DNA of 14,493 nt from Bacteroidota bacterium (GTDB taxonomy: Bacteria > Bacteroidota > Bacteroidia > Bacteroidales > UBA4417), in assembly GCA_020048595.1 (NCBI GenBank), contig JAIFMH010000258.1, forward strand, positions 1 through 14,493, read 5' to 3'. The number at the start of each line of letters is the position of its first letter. Position 1 is the first letter of the stretch. The translations under genes and the position numbers were made by a program. Shown here piece by piece: positions 1-7,377 of the stretch. Under the pieces are notes generated by a model. It saw only the letters and a program-made list of their open reading frames with translations. It made no database searches and was not told the origin of the DNA.

Positions 1-348
1 TTCAGTGCTAATGGCAGAGGCAACTTTGTACATTAAATCAGGATCGAAACTTGCGGCCATTCCAATCGCTTGAGGGAAAACAGTAGCTACACCTGCACCG
101 GCTACTCCATGCAAACATTCATTCCACCAGTTGTACTTGCTAATTCCTAGTCGTGGAATCGCATCTGATTCGTTACCAAGCTGAGATATTTTTTCTTCTA
201 AAGTCATGCGATGTACTAAATCCTCAGCACGGACTTTAAAATCAAGGTTGGTATTTAAATACATTGGTGAATCTTTTATTTCCTGAGCAACCATCGAAGA
301 AATAATTAAATAAATAGAAACACCCGTTTGTAAAAATTTCTTCAACAT
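1..348 (-). CDS. GH3 family beta-glycosidase (beta-xylosidase/beta-glucosidase type), N-terminal part
   Basis: This is the first 116 codons of a secreted glycoside hydrolase family 3 enzyme; the rest lies beyond the window edge. Residues 1-22 form a signal peptide (basic start, hydrophobic core, ending MVAQ). From about residue 38 the GH3 N-terminal barrel begins, with the block TLEEKISQLGN (49-59) and the hallmark LGISKYNWWNECLHGVAGAG (67-86) followed by TVFPQAIGMAASFD (89-102). The NWWNECLHG form is typical of the xylosidase-like GH3 branch in Bacteroidota, which removes terminal beta-linked xylose or glucose from the non-reducing end. The catalytic aspartate is not in the visible part. A GAGGAG Shine-Dalgarno-like stretch lies 12 bases before the ATG. 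It is the last visible gene of the DUF4832-DUF4832-DUF5060-GH3 unit, 97 bases after the preceding stop. The family is secure; the exact substrate is not. Confidence 0.93.
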   Translation of the reverse strand, partial: MLKKFLQTGVSIYLIISSMVAQEIKDSPMYLNTNLDFKVRAEDLVHRMTLEEKISQLGNESDAIPRLGISKYNWWNECLHGVAGAGVATVFPQAIGMAASFDPDLMYKVASAISTE

Positions 349-445
349 TACAAAGATTTTCTCCTCATGTTTTTTGATACTGTTTCTGCTCATCAAACTC
401 TATAGTTTCATTACCGAAGGTTCAAAAAATCAATATTGTACAAAG

Positions 446-2113
446 TCATTGTTCATCTAAGACTTCAGTGACCAATATTGCATCTGCTTTGCCTTTCCAT
501 GGCGATTCCAAATGCACATCTCCTTGCCAGCCAGAAATAATTGTTTTATCTCCTTCGGCTGCAGAACTGGTATTGTTAGGAACATATTCCCCCGTCAAAG
601 TATTGAACCAGAAATAGGAACGCTTATTGGCGGATTTTCTGAGAAAATTTGGTTGGATCATATAATTCTCTTTGGGAACATAGAATAGATATTTTCCCTT
701 ACTGTTCGAAAGGCAGTATGCACTTCCGTTTTTTTCAGGATCAGGTTTCAGGGACGATACATCATGCTTCATGAAAAAATCTTTCATATGCTTGTAATAC
801 ACGAACTTGGGTTTGATAAAACTTTCATTTTGTTCAAAAGGATTATAGATAAGGACGTTCCAGGAACACCCCTGCCAGTAATAGGTTGAGTACCCACCGC
901 CGAAAACAATGAGATAATTTCTTCTTATGCAAACCTCAGGATCAGTAAAGTCGCCTGTCCATACTTTGTATGGAGACTCTTCATACCCGCCATGCTCAAT
1001 ATTAAATACCGGTTTATCAGCATACTTGTTTACGGTGTTCAATGTGAGTGTGTAAATTGTGCTCGACCAACTTTGCATGGAAATAAAATCAACGTTGTCC
1101 GGATACCGCTGGCAAAAGGCGAAATCGTGAACCGTGACCAAGCGTTTATAAGCATTCAGTTTCCGAACTCTTTCGATCCTCTCCAGAATGTATTTATCAT
1201 CAGCTCGCCCATACGTAAGTGCTTCCTTTGATATGTCAAATACAATGTTTGGAAAAGCCTGATATCGCTTAATGACATAATCAAAATATAGATTGTCTGC
1301 TTCAGAATACATGTCCGGCCATTTGACCAACTTGTTCCAGACATAGATCATCAGATGTGAAACAAGTCCCCTTTCATTCATCATGTTGATGGTGCGGTCA
1401 AATTTTTTGAAAAATTCTGCATTGAGAGCGGAGTAGTCGGGTTTTTCATTATTGCCGAGAAATGGAAAAATGTTCTTGGGGCCACCCAAATCATGTTCGG
1501 GATAGTCCAGCAGTTTCTTGTCCTTGGGCCACGAAACATCATATGAAAAAACATTCATTACAATATCAGAGCAACCATTGTCAGCCAACAGATCCAGGAA
1601 ATGAGCCGTCTTTGGCGCTTCTTTATCGTTATGATAATCCAGCGCATATAACCAGTCGCATTCATACGCCAAAAGATAATAGGGCTTTCCGTCTTCGTAA
1701 ATAAAATGCTGAGGATTTTTGGGATTGACCATTATACCGCCATGTCCTCGGTGTTTCGCTTCACTGGAAACAGTCAGGGTTCCCGTTTTATTGTCGAGTT
1801 CCTTCACAGAGGAAGATGTTTTGTATGTCCATTTACCTGGAACCGACAATGACAGGCGAATGACCCATTCACCATTACCATTGTAAAACCCGGGAATTTT
1901 CATCGTTGCATTTCCCGGACCCTTGAGATCAGCAGAAAATTCAACATTGAAAGGATTCTTGACATTCATTGGAATTGTTTTGAATGGGATATCAATAACC
2001 TCCCATTTTAACACTTCATGCGGAGTATCCCTGTTTTGGGAAATAGACCTGACTGATGCGAATGTTGGGATTGATACAACCAAAAGAAAGATAATAGAAT
2101 TTAAACTACGCAT
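446..2113 (-). CDS. Secreted DUF5060-containing, apiosidase-like (clan GH-A) glycoside hydrolase
   Basis: The frame opens at a TTG at 2128, but I choose the ATG at 2113 (555 aa) because it directly starts a good signal peptide (MRSLNSIIFLLVVSIPTFAS) and has GGA about 9 bases upstream. Numbering from the TTG start, a DUF5060-like beta-sandwich covers about residues 40-122 (WEVIDIPFK, GPGNATMKIPGFYNGNGEW, PGKWTYKT). A TIM-barrel region similar to DUF4038/GH140-type proteins follows at about 130-440, and a C-terminal beta domain at about 470-556. Candidate catalytic glutamates are E302 (FDISKEALTYG) and E378 (VFNIEHGGYEES), placed like the acid/base and nucleophile at the ends of strands 4 and 7 of clan GH-A barrels; the usual Asn before the acid/base is Lys here. 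It probably cleaves a side-chain or backbone linkage of a plant-type polysaccharide in the periplasm or outside; the substrate is unknown. It starts 29 bases after the upstream gene's stop, so it is probably cotranscribed. Confidence 0.85.
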   Translation of the reverse strand: MRSLNSIIFLLVVSIPTFASVRSISQNRDTPHEVLKWEVIDIPFKTIPMNVKNPFNVEFSADLKGPGNATMKIPGFYNGNGEWVIRLSLSVPGKWTYKTSSSVKELDNKTGTLTVSSEAKHRGHGGIMVNPKNPQHFIYEDGKPYYLLAYECDWLYALDYHNDKEAPKTAHFLDLLADNGCSDIVMNVFSYDVSWPKDKKLLDYPEHDLGGPKNIFPFLGNNEKPDYSALNAEFFKKFDRTINMMNERGLVSHLMIYVWNKLVKWPDMYSEADNLYFDYVIKRYQAFPNIVFDISKEALTYGRADDKYILERIERVRKLNAYKRLVTVHDFAFCQRYPDNVDFISMQSWSSTIYTLTLNTVNKYADKPVFNIEHGGYEESPYKVWTGDFTDPEVCIRRNYLIVFGGGYSTYYWQGCSWNVLIYNPFEQNESFIKPKFVYYKHMKDFFMKHDVSSLKPDPEKNGSAYCLSNSKGKYLFYVPKENYMIQPNFLRKSANKRSYFWFNTLTGEYVPNNTSSAAEGDKTIISGWQGDVHLESPWKGKADAILVTEVLDEQ

Positions 2114-2142
2114 ATTTTTTTTGTCCAATGTTTTATTATTAT

Positions 2143-3588
2143 CTACTTCCTAATAATCAATGATTCGGTCAGTACGTTGTACCCTTTGGCAGCATCCCAC
2201 ACATCTTTGTTAGCAAAGCGAATAGAGTATGCGGGTCGTGAGCGTAAGTTGGCACTAGCGTCAGGCAGCCACAGGGCCAACTTGTATGTACCGGACGCCA
2301 TATCCAAAGGGAGGTTTACCTTTTGCGGAGAGAGCGCGATGGTGCCGCTCACCCATGTGCGCACATCGACGTTGGTCAGTTCGATATTGTAGCGATCGGT
2401 GCCATTGTCAAAAACTACAAAAATGGGACGCTGTTTCACCACACTGGCGTAACCGTCATTATTCAGATTCGCTGCAATCGTAAAACTCTCCCCCGCTGTC
2501 GCCGAGGTCGGAAATGCGGCGTCGATCATGCGCAGGCGATACCCCAGCTTGCGTGAGATGCGGTCAAATTCCCATTCAGCCGGATCATTACCCGTTGCCG
2601 GCAGCCATCGTTTTTTCCACATATCAATGGCGTCCCCCCAAAAATCGAGATTGATCTCTGTCCAATTCGCTTCTGCCATCTCGTTTTGCGTATCGTTAAT
2701 GCGGTCTATTGCTGGCGAGCATGTTTCCCCCCCCACCATCTTGTTCCCGCCGTAGGATGTGATCAAGTTAAACGTGTACAGTTTCTGTTGCTCTAGTGTT
2801 TTATTGCCAAACCAGAGATTCAATCTGGAGTAGGTACCGCGGTCATGTTTATCGAAAAGAAAACAGTCGTTGTGATGACCCAAGCGATCCCGCTGGATTT
2901 GGGTCAGAGGCTCGCTGCCTAACGGCACGGGTAGTTCATCCAGTATTTCTCGAATGTGCATCGGGTAGCGCATGACTATGGGCAGTGTGTTCGGAGTCGT
3001 ATCCAAGATTCGTTTGATGATCCGGTAACGAGTATCACCATCTTTTCTGTTGCTGAGTTCGGTATAGCGCCCGGAGTGCCATTCCCCCCACTTACCGAGA
3101 TAGCCTGCCTCCAAGTGACAGATCACATCAACGTTTGCGGAAAGAACAGCGTTGATCTGTTCGATGTGTTTCACAATGCGAGTTTCGGGGACGGAGGGTG
3201 ATTCGCTCCACACATGGGTGGGACGCAGGATGATCTTCAGACCATACGTCCGAACAGCGTCCAGTGTTTTCTGTATATCATCCAGGTAGAATTGTGGCAA
3301 CGTGTCCGTATTCTTGTAATCGTCCAAGCGCAGATAGCTGTGAACGAGCGTGTGTCCGGCTGCTGAGACATCTGAATAGTCGCGGTCACCTTTTCTATCA
3401 CGGCCGTTCACATTTCGGCGATTGTGCCATCCGCGTTCCGGATTGGGGAACACACTCGTCACGTCGGCGATGTAGGAATGTGTTTGGGTTGCGGTGGATG
3501 TGTTGGGTTGACCTTTTGATGAAAAGGAAATCAGCACAAGAGACAAAACCAGAAGAGCATTACGATGCTTCAATTTTACTATCTCCAT
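2143..3588 (-). CDS. Secreted DUF4874-DUF4832 protein, putative glycosidase
   Basis: This 481-residue protein starts with a signal peptide (about 1-27, core ALLVLSLVLISFSS, then KGQP). A DUF4874-like N-terminal half follows, with FPNPERGWH (47-55), LVHSYLRLDDY (81-91) and GYLGKWGEWHSGR (162-174). A DUF4832-like second half runs from about 220 to 475 and ends in a beta-sandwich (GESFTIAANLNNDGYASV, GTYKLALWLPDA). The N-terminal half looks like a TIM barrel; E169 in KWGEW and E288 in VGGETC are the best candidate catalytic acids, but no activity is established for the family as far as I know. The ATG overlaps the upstream gene's stop as TAATG, which implies translational coupling to the DUF4832 paralogue before it. 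G+C content is near 50 percent in the stretches I counted, against roughly 35-45 percent in neighbouring genes, so this gene may have been acquired separately. The domain call is good; the function is inferred. Confidence 0.85.
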   Translation of the reverse strand: MEIVKLKHRNALLVLSLVLISFSSKGQPNTSTATQTHSYIADVTSVFPNPERGWHNRRNVNGRDRKGDRDYSDVSAAGHTLVHSYLRLDDYKNTDTLPQFYLDDIQKTLDAVRTYGLKIILRPTHVWSESPSVPETRIVKHIEQINAVLSANVDVICHLEAGYLGKWGEWHSGRYTELSNRKDGDTRYRIIKRILDTTPNTLPIVMRYPMHIREILDELPVPLGSEPLTQIQRDRLGHHNDCFLFDKHDRGTYSRLNLWFGNKTLEQQKLYTFNLITSYGGNKMVGGETCSPAIDRINDTQNEMAEANWTEINLDFWGDAIDMWKKRWLPATGNDPAEWEFDRISRKLGYRLRMIDAAFPTSATAGESFTIAANLNNDGYASVVKQRPIFVVFDNGTDRYNIELTNVDVRTWVSGTIALSPQKVNLPLDMASGTYKLALWLPDASANLRSRPAYSIRFANKDVWDAAKGYNVLTESLIIRK

Positions 3589-5072
3589 TAAAAAGTTACG
3601 CTTTGAATGATGAAGTATCCATCCATCTTCATTTCTTCTTTCAAACCAATTTCCACAGGCATATTCGATTTTTTATCATAAAGCCTGATGGCGAGCCGGT
3701 ATTTTCCCTTCAATTTCAAGGAGAGGTTTGCAATGTATTTTTCGGTAAAAACCAGACCAGGCATCCAATTTTTATTTCGTGAATCTTCTATTTCAAAATT
3801 GATGGTTTCAGAAAAACTATCCACCGGAATCAGTTTTCCTTCTAACGTGTACGCAGAATATGCCGGAGCCACACCTTTATTTAGCCACTCAATTTCAAAT
3901 GATAATTTTCCATTTTTAAATTCAATTGTATTTACCGATTTCGGGAAATACCAGTAACCGCAGAGGTTGAGAATTTCTTTGGTGAAATCGGGATTATCTG
4001 ATAACCACTCCCCCAGATACCCATGAAACCCAACGTACGTTGGGTGTATAATTTTTACTGCATTCCGAAATACATCAGCCCCGCTTACTCCGTATTCAGG
4101 TATAATTTTTTCTCCGTTTTTACCCAGCCAATATCCATTACTCTTAACTTTTCCGTAATGTTCCAATTCAAAAACTGTGGGCATTGTTTTATACCCTGCA
4201 TCGAAAAAATAAGGATGGCTGACTGTCCAGGTTTTATGAACATTTACCATGTAACCCTTTACCATCGGACTGTCATCACGAAACGAGAATCCATTGTCAA
4301 TTGCAAACCTCAATAGTTCCTTTTTATTTTCTTCAGTACCACCATTAGCCAATAAATCGTCACTGACAATCAATTGAGTATTTTTGCAATGCTTCCGATA
4401 GGTGGCCATGTGTGTTTTTATTTCTTCCATTGTTGGCGGTATGCGGGTTGAAAAATAGGTGTGCCCTTCACCCCATTCGCCAATGCTTCCAACATCGATA
4501 TACCTCACCCAAGGTTTCCCATCATATTTTTCAGAGAATGCTTTGAGAAAGTTATTAAGTTTTTCCAGATATACATGGTCGTTCCATTCCGGTGTCCATG
4601 AAGCAGATCCGAATTTAGGACGTTCGATACCCTTTGCTCCTGCTTGGCTTACCCAATAAGGCGTGGCATAACGGATGCCATTTATTTCTTTAGGCACGGC
4701 ATTTGGAGCCCCACCTGTTTCTTTACAAGAAATTCGGAATGATATTTTGTAACCCATTGGCACATATTTTTTCACAATATTATCGATGTATGACCAGTCA
4801 AATTTACCCTCTTCAGGCTCCAAAAAAGCCCAAGCCAGTCGAAGATAAAGGTGATCCATCCCAGGAAAGCTGGTAAAATCTTTTTCATCCTGAATAAGGT
4901 ATTTATCAATTCCATTATCGAGCATGTGATGATACCAGCCTTTATCGGGATTTCGCAGTGATCGGGTTGTATCCCATCTATCTGACAATTCTGTTTTTTG
5001 TGGTACAAAATTGGTTTGTGCATCACAGAGAGATAGTATTCCGGCTACCAGTAAAAAAGTTATTTTATTCAT
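3588..5072 (-). CDS. Secreted DUF4832 protein, putative clan GH-A glycosidase
   Basis: This 494-residue protein begins with a signal peptide (MNKITFLLVAGILSLCDAQ). Its barrel region opens with the family block SLRNPDKGWYHHMLDN (38-53) and continues with YLRLAWAFLEPEEGKFDW (76-93), a pattern reminiscent of GH42/GH5-like barrels. VGSIGEWGEGHT (194-205) carries E199, a likely acid/base, and VFELEHYG (300-307) offers E302 or E304 as nucleophile. The C-terminal part, about 375-494, is a beta-sandwich with the NKGVAPAY motif (398-405) usual at the end of DUF4832 proteins. It resembles the next gene in architecture but is clearly diverged, so the two are paralogous rather than a recent duplication. 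It is the first gene of the downstream operon and its stop overlaps the next start by one base. Its leader holds an intrinsic terminator 72 bases ahead of the ATG. The domain family is fairly secure; the substrate is unknown. Confidence 0.85.
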   Translation of the reverse strand: MNKITFLLVAGILSLCDAQTNFVPQKTELSDRWDTTRSLRNPDKGWYHHMLDNGIDKYLIQDEKDFTSFPGMDHLYLRLAWAFLEPEEGKFDWSYIDNIVKKYVPMGYKISFRISCKETGGAPNAVPKEINGIRYATPYWVSQAGAKGIERPKFGSASWTPEWNDHVYLEKLNNFLKAFSEKYDGKPWVRYIDVGSIGEWGEGHTYFSTRIPPTMEEIKTHMATYRKHCKNTQLIVSDDLLANGGTEENKKELLRFAIDNGFSFRDDSPMVKGYMVNVHKTWTVSHPYFFDAGYKTMPTVFELEHYGKVKSNGYWLGKNGEKIIPEYGVSGADVFRNAVKIIHPTYVGFHGYLGEWLSDNPDFTKEILNLCGYWYFPKSVNTIEFKNGKLSFEIEWLNKGVAPAYSAYTLEGKLIPVDSFSETINFEIEDSRNKNWMPGLVFTEKYIANLSLKLKGKYRLAIRLYDKKSNMPVEIGLKEEMKMDGYFIIQSVTF

Positions 5073-5143
5073 TTCATACCAAACATTCTAAAATTTTTTA
5101 ATTTGAATGTGTAATTGCAATGATGAACTAAGAGAGACATCTG

Positions 5144-5178
5144 AAAAACCCTCTCACCAGATTGTTTGAGCGAGAGGG
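5144..5178 (-). terminator. Rho-independent terminator ahead of the DUF4832 operon
   Basis: Read on the minus strand, CCCTCTC pairs with GAGAGGG. The stem can be extended inward by G-U, C-G and U-G pairs, the loop is about 12-16 bases, and the 3' arm is followed directly by TTTTTC. This is a standard intrinsic terminator shape. It lies after the transposase relic and 72 bases before the DUF4832 start, so it may be a leftover terminator of an upstream transcript or an attenuator in the operon leader. Confidence 0.65.
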
Positions 5179-5214
5179 AGAAAAAATTGAGTTTGTTGGG
5201 TCGTAAAACGTTCT

Positions 5215-5517
5215 TTAACAAGATTCATTCGTCATCAGGAATTCACCTGTGTTTCGATAAATCTTCTGAAGTGTGCAATTCGCTCCATATGCAATTTGCC
5301 ATTTCGTAAACGGTTTATATCTGTAACCTTATTGCAAGATGTCCGGAGTAACGCCAGATTTTCGTAATAATTCACGGCTAATTTTGCCGGCATAGCCTTA
5401 TTAAACGTGAACTCGTTTTTCTGTGCTAAACAGCATTTCGGCGAACTTTTCTGAATCGTGAACATTGGCAGTGGTGAACTCTATATGAAAAACATCGGTA
5501 TCTTCGTCACGATCATT
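5215..5517 (-). pseudogene. IS5-family (DDE) transposase remnant, C-terminal part
   Basis: Read in one continuous frame on the minus strand, this 101-codon stretch gives DTDVFHIEFTTANVHDSEKF, then AEMLFSTEKRVHV, two adjacent TAA stops (5398-5403), GYAGKISRELLRKSGVTPD, another TAA (5329-5331) and GYRYKPFTKWQ, ending with LQKIYRNTGEF. This matches the layout of IS5-group transposases: TTPANVHDS, then an acidic residue before GY, then RNKPLTKWQ and the final KIR..VEH.F region. The two stops fall where the catalytic Asp and a Lys precede GY. Both ends are missing and I could not identify terminal inverted repeats. A 76-residue open frame in the same place (5235-5465) is a shifted-frame by-product and not a gene. 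It is a clear relic with no activity. Confidence 0.8.
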
Positions 5518-5581
5518 TAAGCTTCAAGAAAAATCAAATCATCGAGTAATGAGAGCTGGGTTACGGTTTAATGTATTCATT

Positions 5582-5600
5582 CGCAATCGTTTGCATTATA
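5582..5600 (-). promoter_or_regulatory. LacI-type operator overlapping a minus-strand TATAAT promoter element
   Basis: The plus strand reads CGCAATCGTTTGCA at 5582-5595. Its 12-base core GCAATCGTTTGC (5583-5594) is a near-palindrome centred on CG, the form bound by LacI/PurR-type repressors. On the minus strand a consensus TATAAT (5600-5595) immediately precedes it, so transcription would start within the operator, a natural position for repression. No good -35 element is visible. The first gene downstream in this direction is the DUF4832 gene, about 510 bases away, beyond the transposase relic and terminator. Confidence 0.55.
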
Positions 5601-5817
5601 ATATATTTTTCATTTATATGCTATGTAGTGAAGAAATAGTAGTAGGTAATGGGAGTATTACGATATAAATGGACACTTTATATTTTATCGGGACTGTCTG
5701 TGAATACGAAGTGGACACACGATGATCACAACCTTTCGAAAAATCATATAAATAGGCTTAATTCACAACATTTTTCTAAATCTGGAGAATCCAATGACCC
5801 AGTCTAGCGTTTTCTTC

Positions 5818-5831
5818 CGCAATCGTTTGCA
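5818..5831. promoter_or_regulatory. Second identical LacI-type operator
   Basis: The same 14 bases CGCAATCGTTTGCA recur in the same orientation 236 bases from the first copy. Two spaced identical operators in one intergenic region are typical for LacI-family regulators that loop DNA. No equally good -10 element adjoins this copy on the minus strand; TATAGA lies roughly 10 bases upstream. No plus-strand gene follows it. Confidence 0.5.
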
Positions 5832-5989
5832 AGTTGTTCTATAACTATTCATTAATTGTCAAGTATATTTGATTTTAATCCGGGGCTATTATAACATCCT
5901 GTTAATCGTTGTTTAAGAGAAGTGAAAAAATAGTAACGGTGATTTCATCCAAAACATTGTAATAGATAAGGGAGTTAATCTATACATTT

Positions 5990-7288
5990 TCAAATGTTTA
6001 TTACTTTATGAGTCTTGATATATTCGGGATCGATGATAACTCCCATCCCTGAACCGGAAGGTATTTTTATTATACCGTCGATGCTTTCAAACTTTTCTGC
6101 TTTGCTTTCTATTGGAATTACAGTGCCATTAGCATCGAGTGTTTTAAACATCTTAAATTCATTAAATTTTTCTAAAGCCGGGCAAACTGATACCATCTGT
6201 AGCATATAAAGAAAACCTAATCCGCCTTCGGACATATGCGGCGTAATTCTCAATCCTGCTGCCTTAGCCATCCGTGCAACTTTCATGGTTCGAATCATAC
6301 CACCAAAATAAAACAGATCGGGTTGAACAATTTGAAATACTTTGTTGGCAATTAAATATCGAAAAGCATGTATTCCAAACTCTTCTTCCCCTCCTGCCAT
6401 TGGAATTGAAAGAGCTTGTTCAACGTGCTTTTGTTCTTGATACCAATCCCAAGGCAGTGGTTCTTCGTAAAAATAGTATTTGTATTCTTCTAATATTTTA
6501 CCAATACGAATTGCCTCTTTTACTGAATAGGAACCATTCCCATCGCACATCAACACCATGTTGTCCCCAAATTTCTCGCGCGCCATTCTAATCAGTTTTT
6601 CTGTCCGGCCCGGGGCATTATCAATATCAGATGCTAAATTATCCCCTCTGCCTGCCCTAATTTTCACAGCCTTAGCTTTTGTTTTTATGGCATCCTGATA
6701 CATTAACTCAAGCGATTGTTCTGGTTCGAGTTTTCGTAATTCAGTTAGCCAATGTCCTAAATAAATAGAAATTTCAGGGTTCACAACATCACCTAACAAA
6801 CGTCCGGCAGGCAAGCCAGCTATATTTCCCAACATATCAAGAATAGCAAATTCAATCGTTGCAAGTTGTACACAAAATGGAATCCCCTGGTTTTTAACTT
6901 TGGTTTCAGAAATTATATAAACGAGCTCATCAAGGTCACGAGCATCCTTTCCTGTAAAAAATGGAATAAGAATGTTCATGAACATCGGGTAACTATTCAT
7001 TGCAATAAATGGATGACCAATGGATATTCCCACGGCTCCATCTTTTGAACGCACTCGACAAATAAAGTTTTTTCTATCCTGCAACAACTCTATTTTTTCG
7101 ATAATTATGGGAGAAGGGAAGAGTTCCTTTTTCAATACAGGAAGTTTCAGGACGTTATCCAATACAGAATAATCTGCACCACTAACTTTTACTTTCTTTT
7201 CTGTACCAGATGCAGTTAACGGCAGGATAGCGGCAGCACTTCCAGCCATTGCCGCCATTTTGATAAAATTTCGTCTATCATTTTTCAT
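5990..7288 (-). CDS. Tat-exported enolase-superfamily enzyme (mandelate racemase/muconate lactonizing type)
   Basis: I take the ATG at 7288 (432 aa), which has GAGG 9 bases upstream; GTG (7303) and ATG (7297) starts are also open. The N-terminus MKNDRRNFIKMAAMAGSAAA is a twin-arginine signal, so the folded protein is probably exported. An enolase N-terminal capping domain (about 60-170) precedes the barrel. Barrel residues expected in the mandelate racemase subgroup are visible: KIR (K209, R211) on strand 2, metal ligands D249 (MCDGNGS), E275/E276 (YYFYEEPLPW) and E301 (AGGEEEFG), D324 (VQPDLFYFGG) and the general base H351 (TPHMSEGG). Such enzymes abstract the alpha-proton of a carboxylate, most often dehydrating or cycloisomerising acid sugars. 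The KxR variant and the export signal leave the substrate open. It follows the GH31 gene by 89 bases and is probably in its operon. Confidence 0.9.
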   Translation of the reverse strand: MKNDRRNFIKMAAMAGSAAAILPLTASGTEKKVKVSGADYSVLDNVLKLPVLKKELFPSPIIIEKIELLQDRKNFICRVRSKDGAVGISIGHPFIAMNSYPMFMNILIPFFTGKDARDLDELVYIISETKVKNQGIPFCVQLATIEFAILDMLGNIAGLPAGRLLGDVVNPEISIYLGHWLTELRKLEPEQSLELMYQDAIKTKAKAVKIRAGRGDNLASDIDNAPGRTEKLIRMAREKFGDNMVLMCDGNGSYSVKEAIRIGKILEEYKYYFYEEPLPWDWYQEQKHVEQALSIPMAGGEEEFGIHAFRYLIANKVFQIVQPDLFYFGGMIRTMKVARMAKAAGLRITPHMSEGGLGFLYMLQMVSVCPALEKFNEFKMFKTLDANGTVIPIESKAEKFESIDGIIKIPSGSGMGVIIDPEYIKTHKVINI

Positions 7289-7377
7289 ATGATACATCCT
7301 CACAATTACAGTTTAAATAATTTCTTGAAGAATCAATCATCCCAATACCTCATTTCCCACGTGGAGCTAATGATTTT

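Larger units (their letters stand above)
5073..5989. other. 917-base stretch without an intact gene; regulatory region with mobile-element remains
   Basis: No intact gene is convincing here. From low to high coordinates it contains the short leader of the DUF4832 gene, an intrinsic terminator on the minus strand (5144-5178), a degenerate IS5-type transposase fragment (5215-5517), a LacI-type palindrome abutting a minus-strand TATAAT (5582-5600), about 215 bases in which I see nothing recognisable, a second identical palindrome (5818-5831), and a further 160 A+T-rich bases up to the stop of the enolase-family gene. A short perfect inverted repeat (ACATTT-TC-AAATGT, 5984-5997) overlaps that stop codon but lacks a T-run. 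Confidence 0.7.

Noticed and set aside
1122..1140. AACCGTGAC in the DUF5060 gene as a further repeat copy
   Set aside because: Only one arm is present, without the partner arm or flanks; it is ordinary coding sequence.
3264..3782. 172-residue plus-strand open frame
   Set aside because: It lies opposite two well-supported secreted proteins, spans their junction, and has no recognisable motifs or signal; it is favoured by the higher G+C of the gene beneath.
5235..5465. 76-residue minus-strand open frame as a small novel gene
   Set aside because: It is a shifted frame over a readable transposase relic; its neighbouring frame carries the recognisable IS5-type motifs.
5794..5844. 16-codon plus-strand ORF with a GGAG ribosome-binding-like sequence (MTQSSVFFRNRLQVVL)
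   Set aside because: It is very short, overlaps the second operator palindrome, and has no neighbouring gene on that strand; chance is likely.
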